The translations under genes were made by a program, and so were the position numbers. This document shows positions 40,740 through 53,133 of a stretch of DNA of 64,000 bases, piece by piece (the first letter of the stretch is position 1; the number at the start of each line of letters is the position of its first letter). The DNA lies in NCBI RefSeq assembly GCF_040939455.1, contig NC_134108.1, positions 16,707,501 to 16,771,500 on the forward strand, written 5' to 3'. A model generated the notes under the pieces. That model was not told the origin of the DNA, ran no database searches, and saw only the letters and a program-made list of their open reading frames with translations. The DNA is from Microcebus murinus (lineage: Eukaryota; Chordata; Mammalia; Primates; Cheirogaleidae).

Positions 40740-41621
40740 AAGGAGGACCCCAGAAGCCACCCACGCTTTAGTGTTTTCCATCCTCCAAGGGGAGACAAGC
40801 GCACTTCTTCAACTGTTTTTGTGGAAACTTCATACGAAGGAAGGGCAATTCACCATATACTTATTCTTTCCTTTGTTTTAAATCCTTCATCATCCCTCTT
40901 TCCTTCTCTTCCCTTTGGTGTATTCATACAAATATGTTGAACCCTCCCCATAGAAAGGGAGTGAGGGGAAGGAGCAGGAAGGCAGGCAGGCAGGCTGGTT
41001 AATTCTCTACTCATTCATTGCATCCATTCCTTTAAAGCCAAAGTTCAAACTCCTCGCATGAATTTTCTATCCCCACTGCCTCCATGCACCTGGCTTTGAT
41101 CACGCAAGGCTGAGCGTCAAGTTAGGTGCTAAGAGGACAGTGAGAATGAGCCTCAGGTCTCTCCCTGCAGCTGCTGCTCCAAAGCACCATTCTCAAGTCC
41201 CCCGTGCTCCGTAAGAACATCCTGACAGCACCTCAACGACACATTATAAAGTGAGCTCCTCATCTTCCTGCACAGCCAGCTCCTCGGTCTCACATGTCAA
41301 CAGCCACACTCCCCTCCCAGAGTCTTAACCCGATCCCTTCCATAGAGTCCATGAAGACCTAAATTCCTCCAACAGAAGGTTTTTTTTCTGTTCGCCTTCT
41401 CATTTCCATGTCTACACCCCGTATCTTTGCTCAGGCTTGTCCTGGACTGCAGCAACAGCCTTCTAGCTGCTCTTCCTCCTCCCAAGAACTGAAGGTACCA
41501 TTGCTGAATTAAAATTTCCAAGGAACATAATGCCCCCCCCCCGTCGTTCTCCCCAACAAAAACTCTCCTGTGTCCCCTCTTAACAACAGAACAATGTCAA
41601 ACTATTAAACCGGCATTCAAC

Positions 41622-41915
41622 GGCAGGGTGTGGTAGCTCATGCCTATAATCCTAGCACTCTGGGAGGCCGAGGCAGGAGGATCACTTGAGCTCAGGAGTT
41701 CCAGACTAGCCTGAGCAACAGTGAGACCCTAACTCTACTAAAATAGTAAAATTTAGCCGGGTATGGTGGTGCAGACCTATAGTCCCAGCTACTCAGGAGG
41801 CTGAGGTAGGAGGATCCCTTGAGCCCAGGAGTTTGAGGTTGCTGTGAGCTAGGCTGACACCATAGCACTCTAGCCCAGGCAACACAGTGAGATTCTGTCT
41901 CAATAAACAAACAAA
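41622..41915 (+). repeat. Alu without the full linker insertion
   Basis: It begins ggcagggtgtggtagctcat. The left monomer ends 'aactctactaaaatagtaaaa', with the strepsirrhine insertion missing or deleted, followed by the second monomer and an (AAAC)n tail. Confidence 0.9.
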
Positions 41916-42540
41916 CTGGTATATAAGTATGGATGCTTCCTATGCTGCAAGTTACTTAGTCTCCCTAATTTAATTGAAACTGAACTCCATTAATCTCCCT
42001 TGAATATCCTGAACATGACTCAAACTAACTAAATACTAAAGTAGCTCAAACTACTATAGGAATGTTAAAGAACATTGGTAAGAAATCGATGTACACACCA
42101 AGTTCAAAGTTTCCAAAATGGTAAATATTTCCCTATAGAGTCCCATCATTAATGGGTCTGATACACTTAGCAATGCTGTGATACGCTCAGTTGATTTCTT
42201 TAAGAAATGCCACTTTTCTCTCTCTCTCTATTTTTTTTTTTTCAACACTGATGATTTTCCCATGATCTTTTCCCTATATTCTTTATGATGTGATATTATA
42301 GCTTTTGGGAATGCAATGCAAACTGAAGTAACTATGGTATAAATTCTATGTTTAAAAACCAAATACTAAATACTCTATCATTTCATTTACATTATTTTTA
42401 AAACCTTTTTTTCTTTCATTCATGGATGCCTTGGGGGTAACTATAATGTATTAAATAACCCTTGTCTCAAAATGCCAGCACCCATATAGATACCTGCTAT
42501 TATTGCCAGGAAAGAAGAAAGTACAAATTCAGTGCTAAAT

Positions 42541-42851
42541 AATTTTTTTCTTTTTTCTTTTCTTTTCTTTTTTTTTTTGAAACAGAGTCTCACTCTCTAG
42601 CCAAGCTAGAATACAGTGGCATGACCATAGCTCACTGCAAACTCAAACTCCTGGGCGACCCTCTTGGCTCAGCTGCCCTAGGTAGCTAGTAGTACAGGCA
42701 TATACCACCATGACTGGCTAATTACAGGGTCTCTATGTATGCTCATTATGTTGCCCAGGCTGGTCTCAAACTCCTGATCTCAAGTGGTCCTCCTGCCTCA
42801 GCCTCCCAAAATGCTAGGAGTACAGGCGTGAGCCACCACCACGCCTGGCTC
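42541..42851 (-). repeat. Old Alu (J-like), antisense copy
   Basis: The reversed Alu runs from a T/C-rich tail (ttttcttttcttttc) and 'gaaacagagtctcactctct' to 'acaggcgtgagccaccacca'. It lacks the strepsirrhine insertion and is more diverged, so it is an older copy. Confidence 0.88.
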
Positions 42852-44492
42852 TAAATTGTTTAATAAATGAAGCATAAGTTTCTCAATCTTTATATCAAAA
42901 TCTAGCCAAAAATGATCCCTCCTACCTGCAAAAAAAAAGTAACGATCTTAAAGATCATGATTTGTTAAGTCAGACGTATATATGCTTCTTTAACATGTCA
43001 ACTACAAGTTATAATGTGTCAGAAGTACCAACACTCAGTCCAGCTTCATGAAAAAGTTGGGTAACAACACGAATTACATCAATATGGAGATTAAGTATTT
43101 GAAAAACTGGTGAAAAATCTATCAAGAGTGAAGCCTGCATAAAGACTTCAGCAAATATTCTCATTATGGTCTTTGGGAATAAATTTTTAAACAACTGAGA
43201 ATTTTAAGGGGATTTTATGCTTCATATTAATTTATCAGATTTTACAAAGAAAGTAACTAAAAGGCCAAATGGCAGGGGTCTTCTTTTTTTATTCCACGCT
43301 GCTTTAGATATAGCCTTGCACATGGTGAGAACTCAATACACGTTGACTGAATGTAATTGCATAATGCTGAATTCCATAAATCTTGTCTCCTACAATTTGA
43401 TGTGTGTTTGTTTAGGGGGTTAATTTTTTTATATTGCATTTCTCTTGGTCCCTGGGGGTACCTCGTAAGTGCTGAATCAATATTTACTGACTGATTGAAT
43501 CACAGGATTACATGTTTAACTAGAATTCCTGAAATTGCTTAAATAAAAATACAGACCTGGAAGGCCTTTTTATGTCTGTATCATAGACATGTGGGCAAAG
43601 CTTTTTATATTATTACCACTGGGTAGCTTGTCAGTACAGTATGTCAGTTCACAATGAGGCCCTCCTTATAACTAACCCACCTTAGACAGAACACTTATCT
43701 CTAATGCGATGTGGTTGTTTATTACCTTATAAAGTTTCCATTTACTTTGGCATGTCACTTTAAGTGTAACTTATAATTAAGCTTATCCTATAGAGAAAAT
43801 GTAATGCTGATGACTATGGCTCATTGGGTTAACAGGAAGGCATGGCTCTTGTCTCAAGAGGACCAATTCGGAGAACGTTAAGAACTTTCTGGGATAAGAA
43901 ACATCTGTTCTAGATGACTAGTGATTGTGATTTGGATATAAAACCATTAAATGTTTCGCCATGAAGCACAAACACTGCCTTTTTCTTATAACAAAACACA
44001 CCCACCTCAACATTCCAAGTTTCTCATAGTGAACGTTCATCAGGACTGCTGCGTAGAAAACACTTCTACACTTCCTGTTCCTCTAACATAGCTGCGTTCA
44101 CCACCTCTGAGTGACACACACCTGGAGGTTTTCCACCAGTAACATCCTGATGTGAGGAGTACGCGATTCCTGTCACGCTGAGAGCGTGTTCCATTACCGC
44201 CCGTGGTGAAAGTGACTCTGGGAGTGACCAGACCTGGTCATTTGATACATGCTTCGTGACTGCCTCCAGCAGTTCAACTTCACTTAAAACAACAGGAAAA
44301 TAAATGTCCTTCTGTTGTCTGGCTTTAAATATGGAACGTTATTTTTTAAGGACAACCTTGAAGTTACTTAGGTGCAAAATTTCTTATATAACCCAAGGTG
44401 GAAGTGGCATACAACAGCCTCCCTTCTCTGACTTTAGTAACATTGATAGCAGATTTCATGGCACTTCAAACACTTTAAAGAAAACAAAACTG

Positions 44493-44832
44493 GGCCGGGC
44501 ATGGTGGCCAATGCTTGTAATCCTAGCACTCTGGAAGGCTGAGGTAGGAGGATTGCTTAAGGTCAGGAGTTTGAGACCAGCCTGAGCAAGAGTGAGACCC
44601 CCCTCTCTACTAAAAATAGAAAAAGTTAGCCAGTCAACTAAAATGGAAACAAAAAATTAGCCAGACAGGGTGGCCAAGTGCCTGTAGTCCCAGCTACTCA
44701 GGAGGCTGAGGCAGGAGGATCGCTTGAGCCTAGGAGTTTGAGGTTGCTATGAGCTAGGCTGATGCCATGGCACTCTAGCCCAGGTGACAGATACAGACTA
44801 TGTCTTAAAAAAATAAATAAATAAATAAATGA
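44493..44832 (+). repeat. Alu, strepsirrhine-like
   Basis: It begins ggccgggcatggtggccaat, has an altered linker (aaaaatagaaaaagttagcc, agtcaactaaaat) and ends in an (AAAT)n tail at 44811-44831. Confidence 0.92.
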
Positions 44833-45607
44833 ACTTGAGAATTCATCTAAGCGGGAACTGGTTTTGAAAATTTCTAAATTCAATATTGTTAGTCACATAT
44901 TACCATCTACTTACAACTGTTTTGTAACTGAATATCCAGTTAATGATTGTAGAGCATCTGTACAATACAAGTCACTGTGACAAACTTCCTGAAGAACACG
45001 GGGATGCAACTTAAACCCAGCCATCTGGGCGCTTGTAATTTGCTAGAGATGAGACAAGTACATGAACAACAATATATGGTAGAAAAGAGCAGACGTTGTA
45101 TGGAAAGTACAATAAAACTGCAATGGGGATTCCAAGGGACAAGTGCCACCTCACCTGGGGAATCAAGAAGAGCCTGCAGAGGAGGTGACATTAGCGCAAG
45201 TGCAATGGGTGAGTGATGATCTAGAGAAAGAAAGGTGGCAGAAAGGGTAGGGACTGTTTTTCTTTATAACAAATCTCTTGAATTTATTCAATAACACATA
45301 AACTGTCTGATAATAAAAGCTAGGGGGCATCTCACACCATATGCAAGTATTAAGCCAAAATGGACCAAAGACCTAAACATAAAGACTAAGAGTATAAAAT
45401 TCTTAGAAGACAGCACAATGGAAATGCCTCATGACACAGGATGTGGCAATGATTTCTTGGATGTGACACCAAAATCATAGGCAACAATAGAAAAAGTACA
45501 TTGGACTTCATCAAAATTATAAAAGCTTTTATGCATCAAAGGACACCAGAGGGAAAGGCAACCCAGAGTACAGAAGCAAATATTTACAAATAATTTATCT
45601 GATAAGG

Positions 45608-46103
45608 CTGTGGTCCCCAACCCCCAGGGCTACAGACGGGTATTGGTCCCTGGCCTGTTAGGAACTGGGCCACAGAGCAGAAGGTGAAGGTGAGTGGGGG
45701 CAAGAGAGCAAAGCTTCACCTGTATTTACAGCCACAACCCATTGCTCACATCACTGCCTAAGCTCTGACTCCTGTCAGATCAGTGGCAGCATTAGATTCT
45801 CACAGGAGCGGGAACCTTATTGTAAACTGCACATGTGAGGGATGTAGGTTGCACGCTCCTTATGAGAATCTAACACCTGGTGATTTGAGGTGGAGCTGAG
45901 GTGGTGATGCCAGCGCTGGGGAGCAGCTGCAAATACAGATTATCTTTAGCAGAGAGTTTTGACTGCACAATAAATGTAATGCACTTGAATCATCCTGAAA
46001 CCATCTCCCCACCACCACCACCCTACCCCTTCCACCCTGGCTTCCTGGAAAAATTGTCTTCTAAGAAACAGGTCCCTGGTGTCAAAAAGATTGGGGACTG
46101 ATG
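45608..46103 (+). mobile_element. MER1 hAT-Charlie element (non-autonomous)
   Basis: The termini are 'ctgtggtccccaaccccc' and 'aaaaagattggggactgatg'. The interior has 'cctgttaggaactgggccac', 'tacagccacaacccattgctc' and 'gagaatctaacacctgg', all MER1 family blocks. The flanking 8-bp duplication TGATAAGG is perfect (45600-45607 and 46104-46111), as expected for a hAT transposon. At 496 bp it is closer to MER1A than to the shorter MER1B. It is inserted in the L1 and encodes no transposase. Confidence 0.9.
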
Positions 46104-46341
46104 TGATAAGGGATTAGTATCCAGAATATATAAAGAACTTCTACAACTCAACAACAACAAAAAATAAACAATATAATTCACAATATAATTCACAAATGGA
46201 CTTGTAGAGACATTTCTACAAAGAAGATATACAGATGGCCAGTAAGTATGTGAAAATATGCTCAATATCACTAATCAATTATTAGGAAAATGCATATGAA
46301 AACCATAATGAGATACCACTTCACACAGATTAGGATGGCAA

Positions 46342-46385
46342 ACTCTCTCTCTCTCTCTCCCCTTCCTTTCTCTCCCTCTCTCTCT

Positions 46386-46428
<43 letters not shown>

Positions 46429-46434
46429 TACATA
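46342..46434. repeat. Compound (CT)n-(TA)n-(CA)n microsatellite
   Basis: A CT-rich tract (46342-46387) runs directly into (TA)n of about 17 units (46388-46420) and a short (CA)n. Confidence 0.95.
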
Positions 46435-49400
46435 GAAAACAAAATAACAAGTCTTGGCAAGGATAAGGAGAAATGAGAACCCCTATGCACTGTTGGTGGG
46501 AATGAAAAATAGTGTAGCTGCTATGACAAACAGTATGGAGATTCTTTAAAAAATTAAAAATAGAATTCTATATGGTCCAGCAATTCCACTTCTGGGTATA
46601 TTCCCCAAAGAAAGAAAAGCAGGGACTGAAAGAGATATTTGTACACCCATGTTCACAGAAGCATTATTTGCGATAGAAAATATGGCGGAAGCGCCCCAAC
46701 CATCCACCAGTGGACGAAAGGACAGACAGAGTGTGGCATATGGAACGAGGGAGTATATTATTCAGCCTTAAAAAGGAAGGAAATCCTCACACAAGCTACA
46801 AGATGGATGAACGCTGAGGACAGTATGCTAAACGTTATATGAAATAAGCCAGTCACAAAAAGGACAACTACTGCATAATTCTACTTATTTGAAGTAATGG
46901 CAGTAATCAATTCATAGACACAAGAAAGTAGAATGGTGGTTAGCAGGGGCTGCGGGGGGCCTGGAGTTGGGGGTGGGGATTGGGAGTTGTTTAAGGGTTT
47001 CAGCTTTGCAGGATGAAGCATTCTGTGGATGGATGGTGGTGATGACAACAACGTGAGTGCATTTACTGCCGCTAAACAGCATACTTAAAATCAGTTGAGA
47101 TGATAATTTGTTATGTATATTTTACCATAATTTTTTAAAAATAATTTTGAAAAAAACTAAAAGAATGAAAGCTGAACTGAACTCAGAAGTTCAGCCTTCC
47201 TCTGTCCCACCCTGCTGTGGACAGTGCTGTCCTAGACCTGCGGAGAGCCTGCCCTCAGGGGCCCCCATCTCCCCGCTGCTCTCTGCTGTCAGTCACTGAC
47301 GTTCCTGGACTGGGCGTGGTGTCCAGCCAGTCCCTTGGGGCCAGACCCTTCCTCACGCCCCTGGATTCCCACACTCGGCCTCCTGCATCCAGGCTCCACG
47401 GTCCCCACAAGCTGTCCTAGAAGGTGACGTGCATGCTGGCTGCCTCTATGCCGGGTGCGGAGGGATGGGACACTTCTCTCAGAGTTCAAGCACCAGCCTT
47501 TAGGAATCTGCACGCAAACAGTACCACTATTTAACATACTCCAACAGATTGCAACAACATTACACATGTGCTGGCTGCTTTTATCTCTACCTTCTTTTTT
47601 TATCTCTTGCAGTTCAGAAACAGATTTCACTCGCATCAGCAATGTTCACGCTGGGCCTCCTAACGAAGCCCGTCAGACACACGTATTCTGTGAGGTTCCG
47701 CTGGCCAGCCAAAACAAACGGGCGGAAATAAAAACAAACAGATTGCTGAATAAAATCAAATCTGACTAAAATGCTGGCGTGTGTTCCAAATCTTCCTCTC
47801 CTGGGGTCAGGCCAGGTGACTGGCACCCAGCGATGAGAAGAATGCCCGTCTGGCCTGTTCTGCAGCCCTGCCCTGCCCTGTCCTGTCCACAAGTCAGTGT
47901 GGCATGGGGACAGGGCACATCTCTGCCAGCAGAAAATGTCTCCAAGTGTTCCCTAGAGGCTACTTCCAGCACAAGATGGGTTGGGGACCAAAGATTACAT
48001 TGTCAATTTCTGGATTTTTTGGTTTTTTTAAGGAACAAATAAATGGAGCTTTAAAGTTAGCAAAAGTGGATACATTCCCAGGTCAAGCCACGAAGTCCAG
48101 CTTGTCTCATGACCTGCCGGGACATGGGCCTGCTGAACTCACCGCCTTGCGTAACAAGTTTCCATGGGAAAATGAGGTCAGGGCTACGCTGGGGATAGCA
48201 AGAAGAATCCACCTCCCAGGAGGGTGAGTGAGGGTGTCCAGCTTCAGCCTCCAGTTATTGCTGGCGGCCCTCGTCATCCAGGCAGTGGGGGCAGTGAGGG
48301 TGCAGGAGTGAGGGTGGGCTCCAGGCACAGAGGAGGGAATGAAGGCCAGGGTGGTGAGGAAGCAGGCTCGCAGGGGTGAGGAGAGTGTGCTGAGGAACGG
48401 GGGCAGGGGACAGGAGCAGGTGGACAGGCAGTTCCTTGGCATCCTGAGCCTCAGCTCTGCTGGCCCCAGCCTGGAGCAGCAGGCTGTGGAGCAGGACAGA
48501 ACTTCCTGTTTCCCTCTGTGCCTTTCCAGCAAATGCCACTGGAGTCAACGTGGGAAGGAAGAAGGAACATCTCCGTTCACCTTCCTTCCTGCTCTTCCCT
48601 CTCTTTAAGACATTTTTCTACTTCTTCTGGCCACCATTATTTGCTAATATTCTCCCTCACTTACACACAGGCACACAGATGTGATCATGGGCAGGTGAGA
48701 CCCGGGATGGCAGAGCTGGAGGGACAGTTACGCTGAAGAGGGGCGTGGAATCGTGCCATGTCCAGGCTGTGCAGTACAGTGAGGAAAAGGAAGCCAGGAG
48801 CAGAGGCAAGAAGAGGAAGGAGGACACCCCCTCATTCGAGCACCTGCTCGTCTGCAGGAAGGTCTGTACACCTTTGCTCAAGCCGCCCTGTGAGCAGAAT
48901 TGACAATCTCTTCCTACACTATAAGGAGCTGCATTGGTTCTTTCGTGGGTCCCACTCAGCTCTCCCCACTTGTGTCATTATTGTTCTTCTCACTATTCTG
49001 CAGTTCCATGCAGCTATACAACAGGCTCAGTTGTGCTAAAGAAAAACACAAAAGCTGCTGCTGCCTTGGAGAGTTCGCTACCAGATGGAACAGAAAATCC
49101 AGCGTGGAGAGGGCACAAGCCACCACTCCATGAAGCTGGAAAGTCAGTTTGGAAAGGACTGAAGTACCAAACACATGTTTTTATTGTGCTACAGTTCTTA
49201 TGTAATTTATGTTCAGTGGATCCTGGATTTTTACATCTGGATATCCATTTTAAGACAATAGCCCTTAGAACCATATTTAAAAATAGGTTTATATAAGCAA
49301 ACTTTAAAGCAGGAGTATTTTCTTTTATCAAATGCACTTTAGTTGGGAGCCTTTCATCCTCTAATCAGAAATTTGAAATTCTTTATATTTTATATTTTTC

Positions 49401-49579
49401 TTAGCCAGCAGGTTCATTCTGTAATAATAAAGGCACTCCTTTTCCAGAATTATATTTTTCAAAACTTTCTTCCTTAAAAAGTTCTGCTGATGCATGCTAT
49501 TTTTAAAAGCGAACAGGGTAAAAAGCAAGCCCCATTTTTTGAAGATAGGAATCCAAAGATTTCCAAAATCCACAGCTAT

Positions 49580-49660
49580 TATCATTCATTCATCCTACAA
49601 ATATATACTGAGTATCTACTACATGCTTGGGATTGCTGTAGTCATACATACAGACAGATA
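49580..49660 (-). repeat. L2 fragment, antisense copy
   Basis: The stretch 'cattcattcatcctacaaatatatactgagtatctactacatgcttggga' is the reversed L2 3' end. Confidence 0.6.
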
Positions 49661-49734
49661 CAGTGACAGACAACAGATTTAAGTGTTCACCTACAACAGA
49701 AAGGTGAAAAATAGCATTCAAAGTATGATGGAAT

Positions 49735-49843
49735 TTTGGAATTAGTGGTAAAGTTTCCGCAATCTGTGAATACACTAACAACCACTGAATTAAAAGCATG
49801 ACTTATATGGCATATTGATTATATCTCAATTAAAAACCTCATT
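49735..49843 (+). repeat. L1M 3'-end fragment
   Basis: The order 'aatctgtgaatacactaacaaccactgaattaaaag', 'ttatatggcatattgattatatctcaattaaaaa' is a short piece of an old L1 3' end. Confidence 0.65.
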
Positions 49844-50728
49844 GTAAAAGGCCCCATGGGAGTGTTCTGAGAGAATGGTAGGTCTCCAATAAACATTTTA
49901 TAAAGAATAAATCAGTTATAGCATTTAATTTAAAAATGATTATCTATCTGGAAAAATAAAAGTATATATATGATATCTTGGATATCACTATAGTTGGCAT
50001 TATCTTTCTATCTATAACTGCCCTTGTAAGTCTAGCTCTGTTAAACGCGTCTAAATCTTAGTTGTTTGCTTCTGTTGGTCCAGATCATGGCACAGGACAA
50101 GTTGAGTATACATGTCCTTGTCCCAATTACTCAGAAACCAGCACTGCACTTCCTTCATATTATGGAGTCCTGACCCTAACCCGGGGAACTGCTCTTCCAG
50201 GCCAGTTCAGCTAAGTTGTCCCAACAGAAAGGATCGCCCACCTTTATGTCATTTCCATTGTCCTAATGCTTCCTGTATCCCGGTGAGAACTGATGGAGAG
50301 CTAGCATTCGTTGTAAGTAGATCTGTGTCAGCCACTTGTGAGTATGACTAATTTAATCTTTATTTTTGGCTGTCTTGTCCTATTGTAACATCATCTTCCT
50401 GAAACATGTCTATTACTAGTGACTTCCCCATGATACCAAGTAAGCTACTAAAACAAGGAAATCCAGTAAATGCTTTTATTTTGCTGTTTTACCATTCTCT
50501 GCCATTCACTCTCAGGAAGAATACTGTATGCCATTATTTAGCCATCTCTAAAGGAGTCACTATATAACACACCAAAATTACAATATGATAGGGCCCTCTA
50601 AATTAGGTTCCTGTTAATAACTGAGTTTTCAAGGAAAAGCTACAGGTAAAATAAAATGTCTTCATTTTAACTTCTTGAATGAAATTTTTCTAAAGTCTAC
50701 TATCTGCTGCATTCTAAAACAATGTAGA

Positions 50729-51049
<321 letters not shown>

Positions 51050-51339
51050 TAAAACAATGTAGAAAATATAATTTAACAGGTCCTTTTTCAGATTGCTCAC
51101 AGAATCGGGAAAGTGTGCCAACTTGTTTGCCCCCATTCCTGATAGTCTGGGCTTTGGGCTTTTAGAGTTCTTATATTTACTTTTTAAACTTTCTGTGACT
51201 TCATTTGCTACCATGTCTTACCATTATCAGATGACTGTCTCTAGCAGCCAGTCAGCCCTCTGCATTTGCTGCTTCTAACCTGCTTAGCTAACACACGTGT
51301 GTTTGTGAGTGAGTGTATATGTCTGTACATGCAAAGACA

Positions 51340-51530
51340 GAGGAAGAGAAGAAGGAAAGGGAAAATGAACAGAAAATAATGCAGAATTCCGGAAGGCTAC
51401 CTAAAGCCCAAATGTTTACACTTGTTACCTCTGGGGAGTATTAGAAGACATTAAACTTCTACTTTAGAAAATTTTTTAAAAAATGGTTGTGATGAGTGTA
51501 TTACCGTAATTTATATAATAAAAATACTCT
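51340..51530 (+). repeat. L1M 3'-region fragment
   Basis: The stretch 'caaatgtttacacttgttacctctggggagtattagaag' then 'tattaccgtaatttatataat' is typical of L1M 3' untranslated sequence. Confidence 0.5.
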
Positions 51531-51689
51531 TCATATTAGTATTTTACATCGTACTTTATAATATTACACTTTTATATTATATTACTGAAGCACATAAACT
51601 AATCTGGAAATCAAGGTATCATGAACTGACTCTTCCAGGATGCTCTGAAGAATTACTAGAGAGAAAAATGCAAGGTTACTGAATGACCT

Positions 51690-51800
51690 GGGGCATTAGG
51701 AGAATTTGGCATTGACCGCCTGGTTTCAAATCCCATCAGTGATATTTACTAGCTGTTTGACGTTTAAGAAGTTGAACAATCTCATTTTACAATTAGTTTT
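51690..51800 (+). repeat. MIR fragment
   Basis: The stretch 'ctggtttcaaatcccatcagtgatatttactagctgtttgacg' is the MIR core. Confidence 0.65.
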
Positions 51801-51849
51801 ATCAATAATTAGTATTCCTAATGTAAGTAATAATATTTATTATAAATCT

Positions 51850-51950
51850 TCATCGAGCTCTAGCATGTATCCAGGAGCTATACTGAGTGCTATACAAACA
51901 CTTGCTTTCTTAACCTTTACAACAACCCGATGAAGAAGGCACTGTCACCT
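51850..51950 (-). repeat. MIR-type fragment, antisense copy
   Basis: The stretch 'ggagctatactgagtgctatacaaacacttgctttcttaacctttacaacaacccgatgaag' is a reversed MIR 3' half. Confidence 0.65.
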
Positions 51951-52366
51951 GCATCGGTCACTGCTGGAACCAAGGCTCCACTCAGGGAAGGTCCCGGCTG
52001 GCAGCCAGGGTCTTCCCTGGCAGGTCCCACCACCTCCCTCTTGAAGGGAGGTTGGTTTCCCTCTTGGTTTCTGCCTCTGCCCAACTAAATCATGAGATCA
52101 CTAACAGCCACCTCACTGGGCTATTAAGAAAACTAAATAAGGTAATAGATGAGGGTGTCTCACCAACTCTAATGTGCCTTTAAAAATGTCACCTTTGTGA
52201 TAATTATCAGCACCATTATTATTATAGCTGCCTCACACTTTGTTCCATCCTACCTAATTCTTGGCAGTGTTTTAGGTATCAAGGCAGATGAAGTAACCCT
52301 GAGGTTTAGAAATGTGAAGGAATATTGATCATCAATAATACCAGCGGCATTTAAAAAGATTCATCA

Positions 52367-52432
52367 GGGGGGAAATGGGCATTTATTGAAACCTTAAAAT
52401 CTGTACCCCCATAATATGCCAAAATAAAAAAA
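52367..52432 (+). mobile_element. 66-bp extremely 5'-truncated L1 tail insertion
   Basis: The segment ends 'tgtacccccataatatgcc' followed by 'aaaata' and a poly(A), which I associate with the 3' terminus of strepsirrhine L1s. It is bracketed by a perfect 14-bp target duplication, aaaaagattcatca (52353-52366 and 52433-52446). These are hallmarks of target-primed reverse transcription with almost total 5' truncation. Confidence 0.8.
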
Positions 52433-53044
52433 AAAAAGATTCATCAAAAGTATTAGATAGTACATTTTTCTTTAAGTTAAAATTCTCCTTTAGAAAGAAA
52501 TGTTTAATCTTCATGTGTCACGTGACCGGCTCCAATGAAGAATTCAGATAAAATACCAAGACAGATCCTGAAAGATGAAAGAGATCAAAGGAGCACCTTG
52601 GAGAAGAGAAACCCACACCTTAAGGAGCAAGGACATCCACATACAAACAAAAACACCCTTTGAAATCACAGATGGAAATTTTTCTTCCTTTTGGCATCTC
52701 TGTTAAGAAACCACGTCTCTGCTGTTGCACACATTAAAAAAATAACATACACCCCCACAAACACATCCAGATGTTCACAAATATTCATGATGTGCTTCCA
52801 ATTTGGCTTGGACTTGTTCTTGATTTATTTTTGATTAAGTTTCATCGGCTTCTGCTGGGGCCCATGAGATGGATGGCACCGCTGTAGCACAAATTGAGAA
52901 CATCTTCATATTCTAAGTAATTGTCGAAAGTCTCTCACACTACCCCTTATGAATAAATAACTTACGCACAAGACTTGGGATAGCCAGAGAGGAACAGTTG
53001 GCTTACTCCTGAACCTAGACTCCAGAGCTGCTAAATTAAGCCTC

Positions 53045-53133
53045 CATTTCTAATAGATTGGTTTATCAAGGGAGGGAAAAAAAAAAACTAGAGCATTTTT
53101 TCCCTCCCTTGATAAACCAATCTATTAGAAATG
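53045..53133. repeat. Perfect 38-bp inverted repeat (hairpin)
   Basis: Bases 53045-53082 are the exact reverse complement of 53096-53133, with a 13-base spacer (aaaaactagagca). The arm contains taatagattggtttatcaag. It does not match a repeat family that I know and has no flanking duplication. Confidence 0.97.

Larger units (their letters stand above)
45305..47157 (+). mobile_element. L1 (L1MA/L1MB-like) 3' end, interrupted
   Basis: Decayed ORF2 C-terminal sequence is readable on the plus strand ('ccaaaatggaccaaagacctaaac', 'ttggatgtgacaccaaaatc', 'tccagaatatataaagaact', 'gagataccacttcacacaga', 'cactgttggtgggaatgaaa', 'tattattcagccttaaaaag'). A 3' untranslated part ('gggagttgtttaagggtttc', 'gttgagatgataatttgtta') and a short A-tail follow. 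Stops and frameshifts make it a dead copy. A MER1 element (45608-46103) and a CT/TA/CA microsatellite (46342-46434) interrupt it. It is antisense to SASH1. Confidence 0.9.

Noticed and set aside
45305..47157. Possible functional reverse transcriptase remnant
   Set aside because: The ORF2 sequence is broken by stops, frameshifts, a microsatellite and a transposon insertion; only the last part is present.
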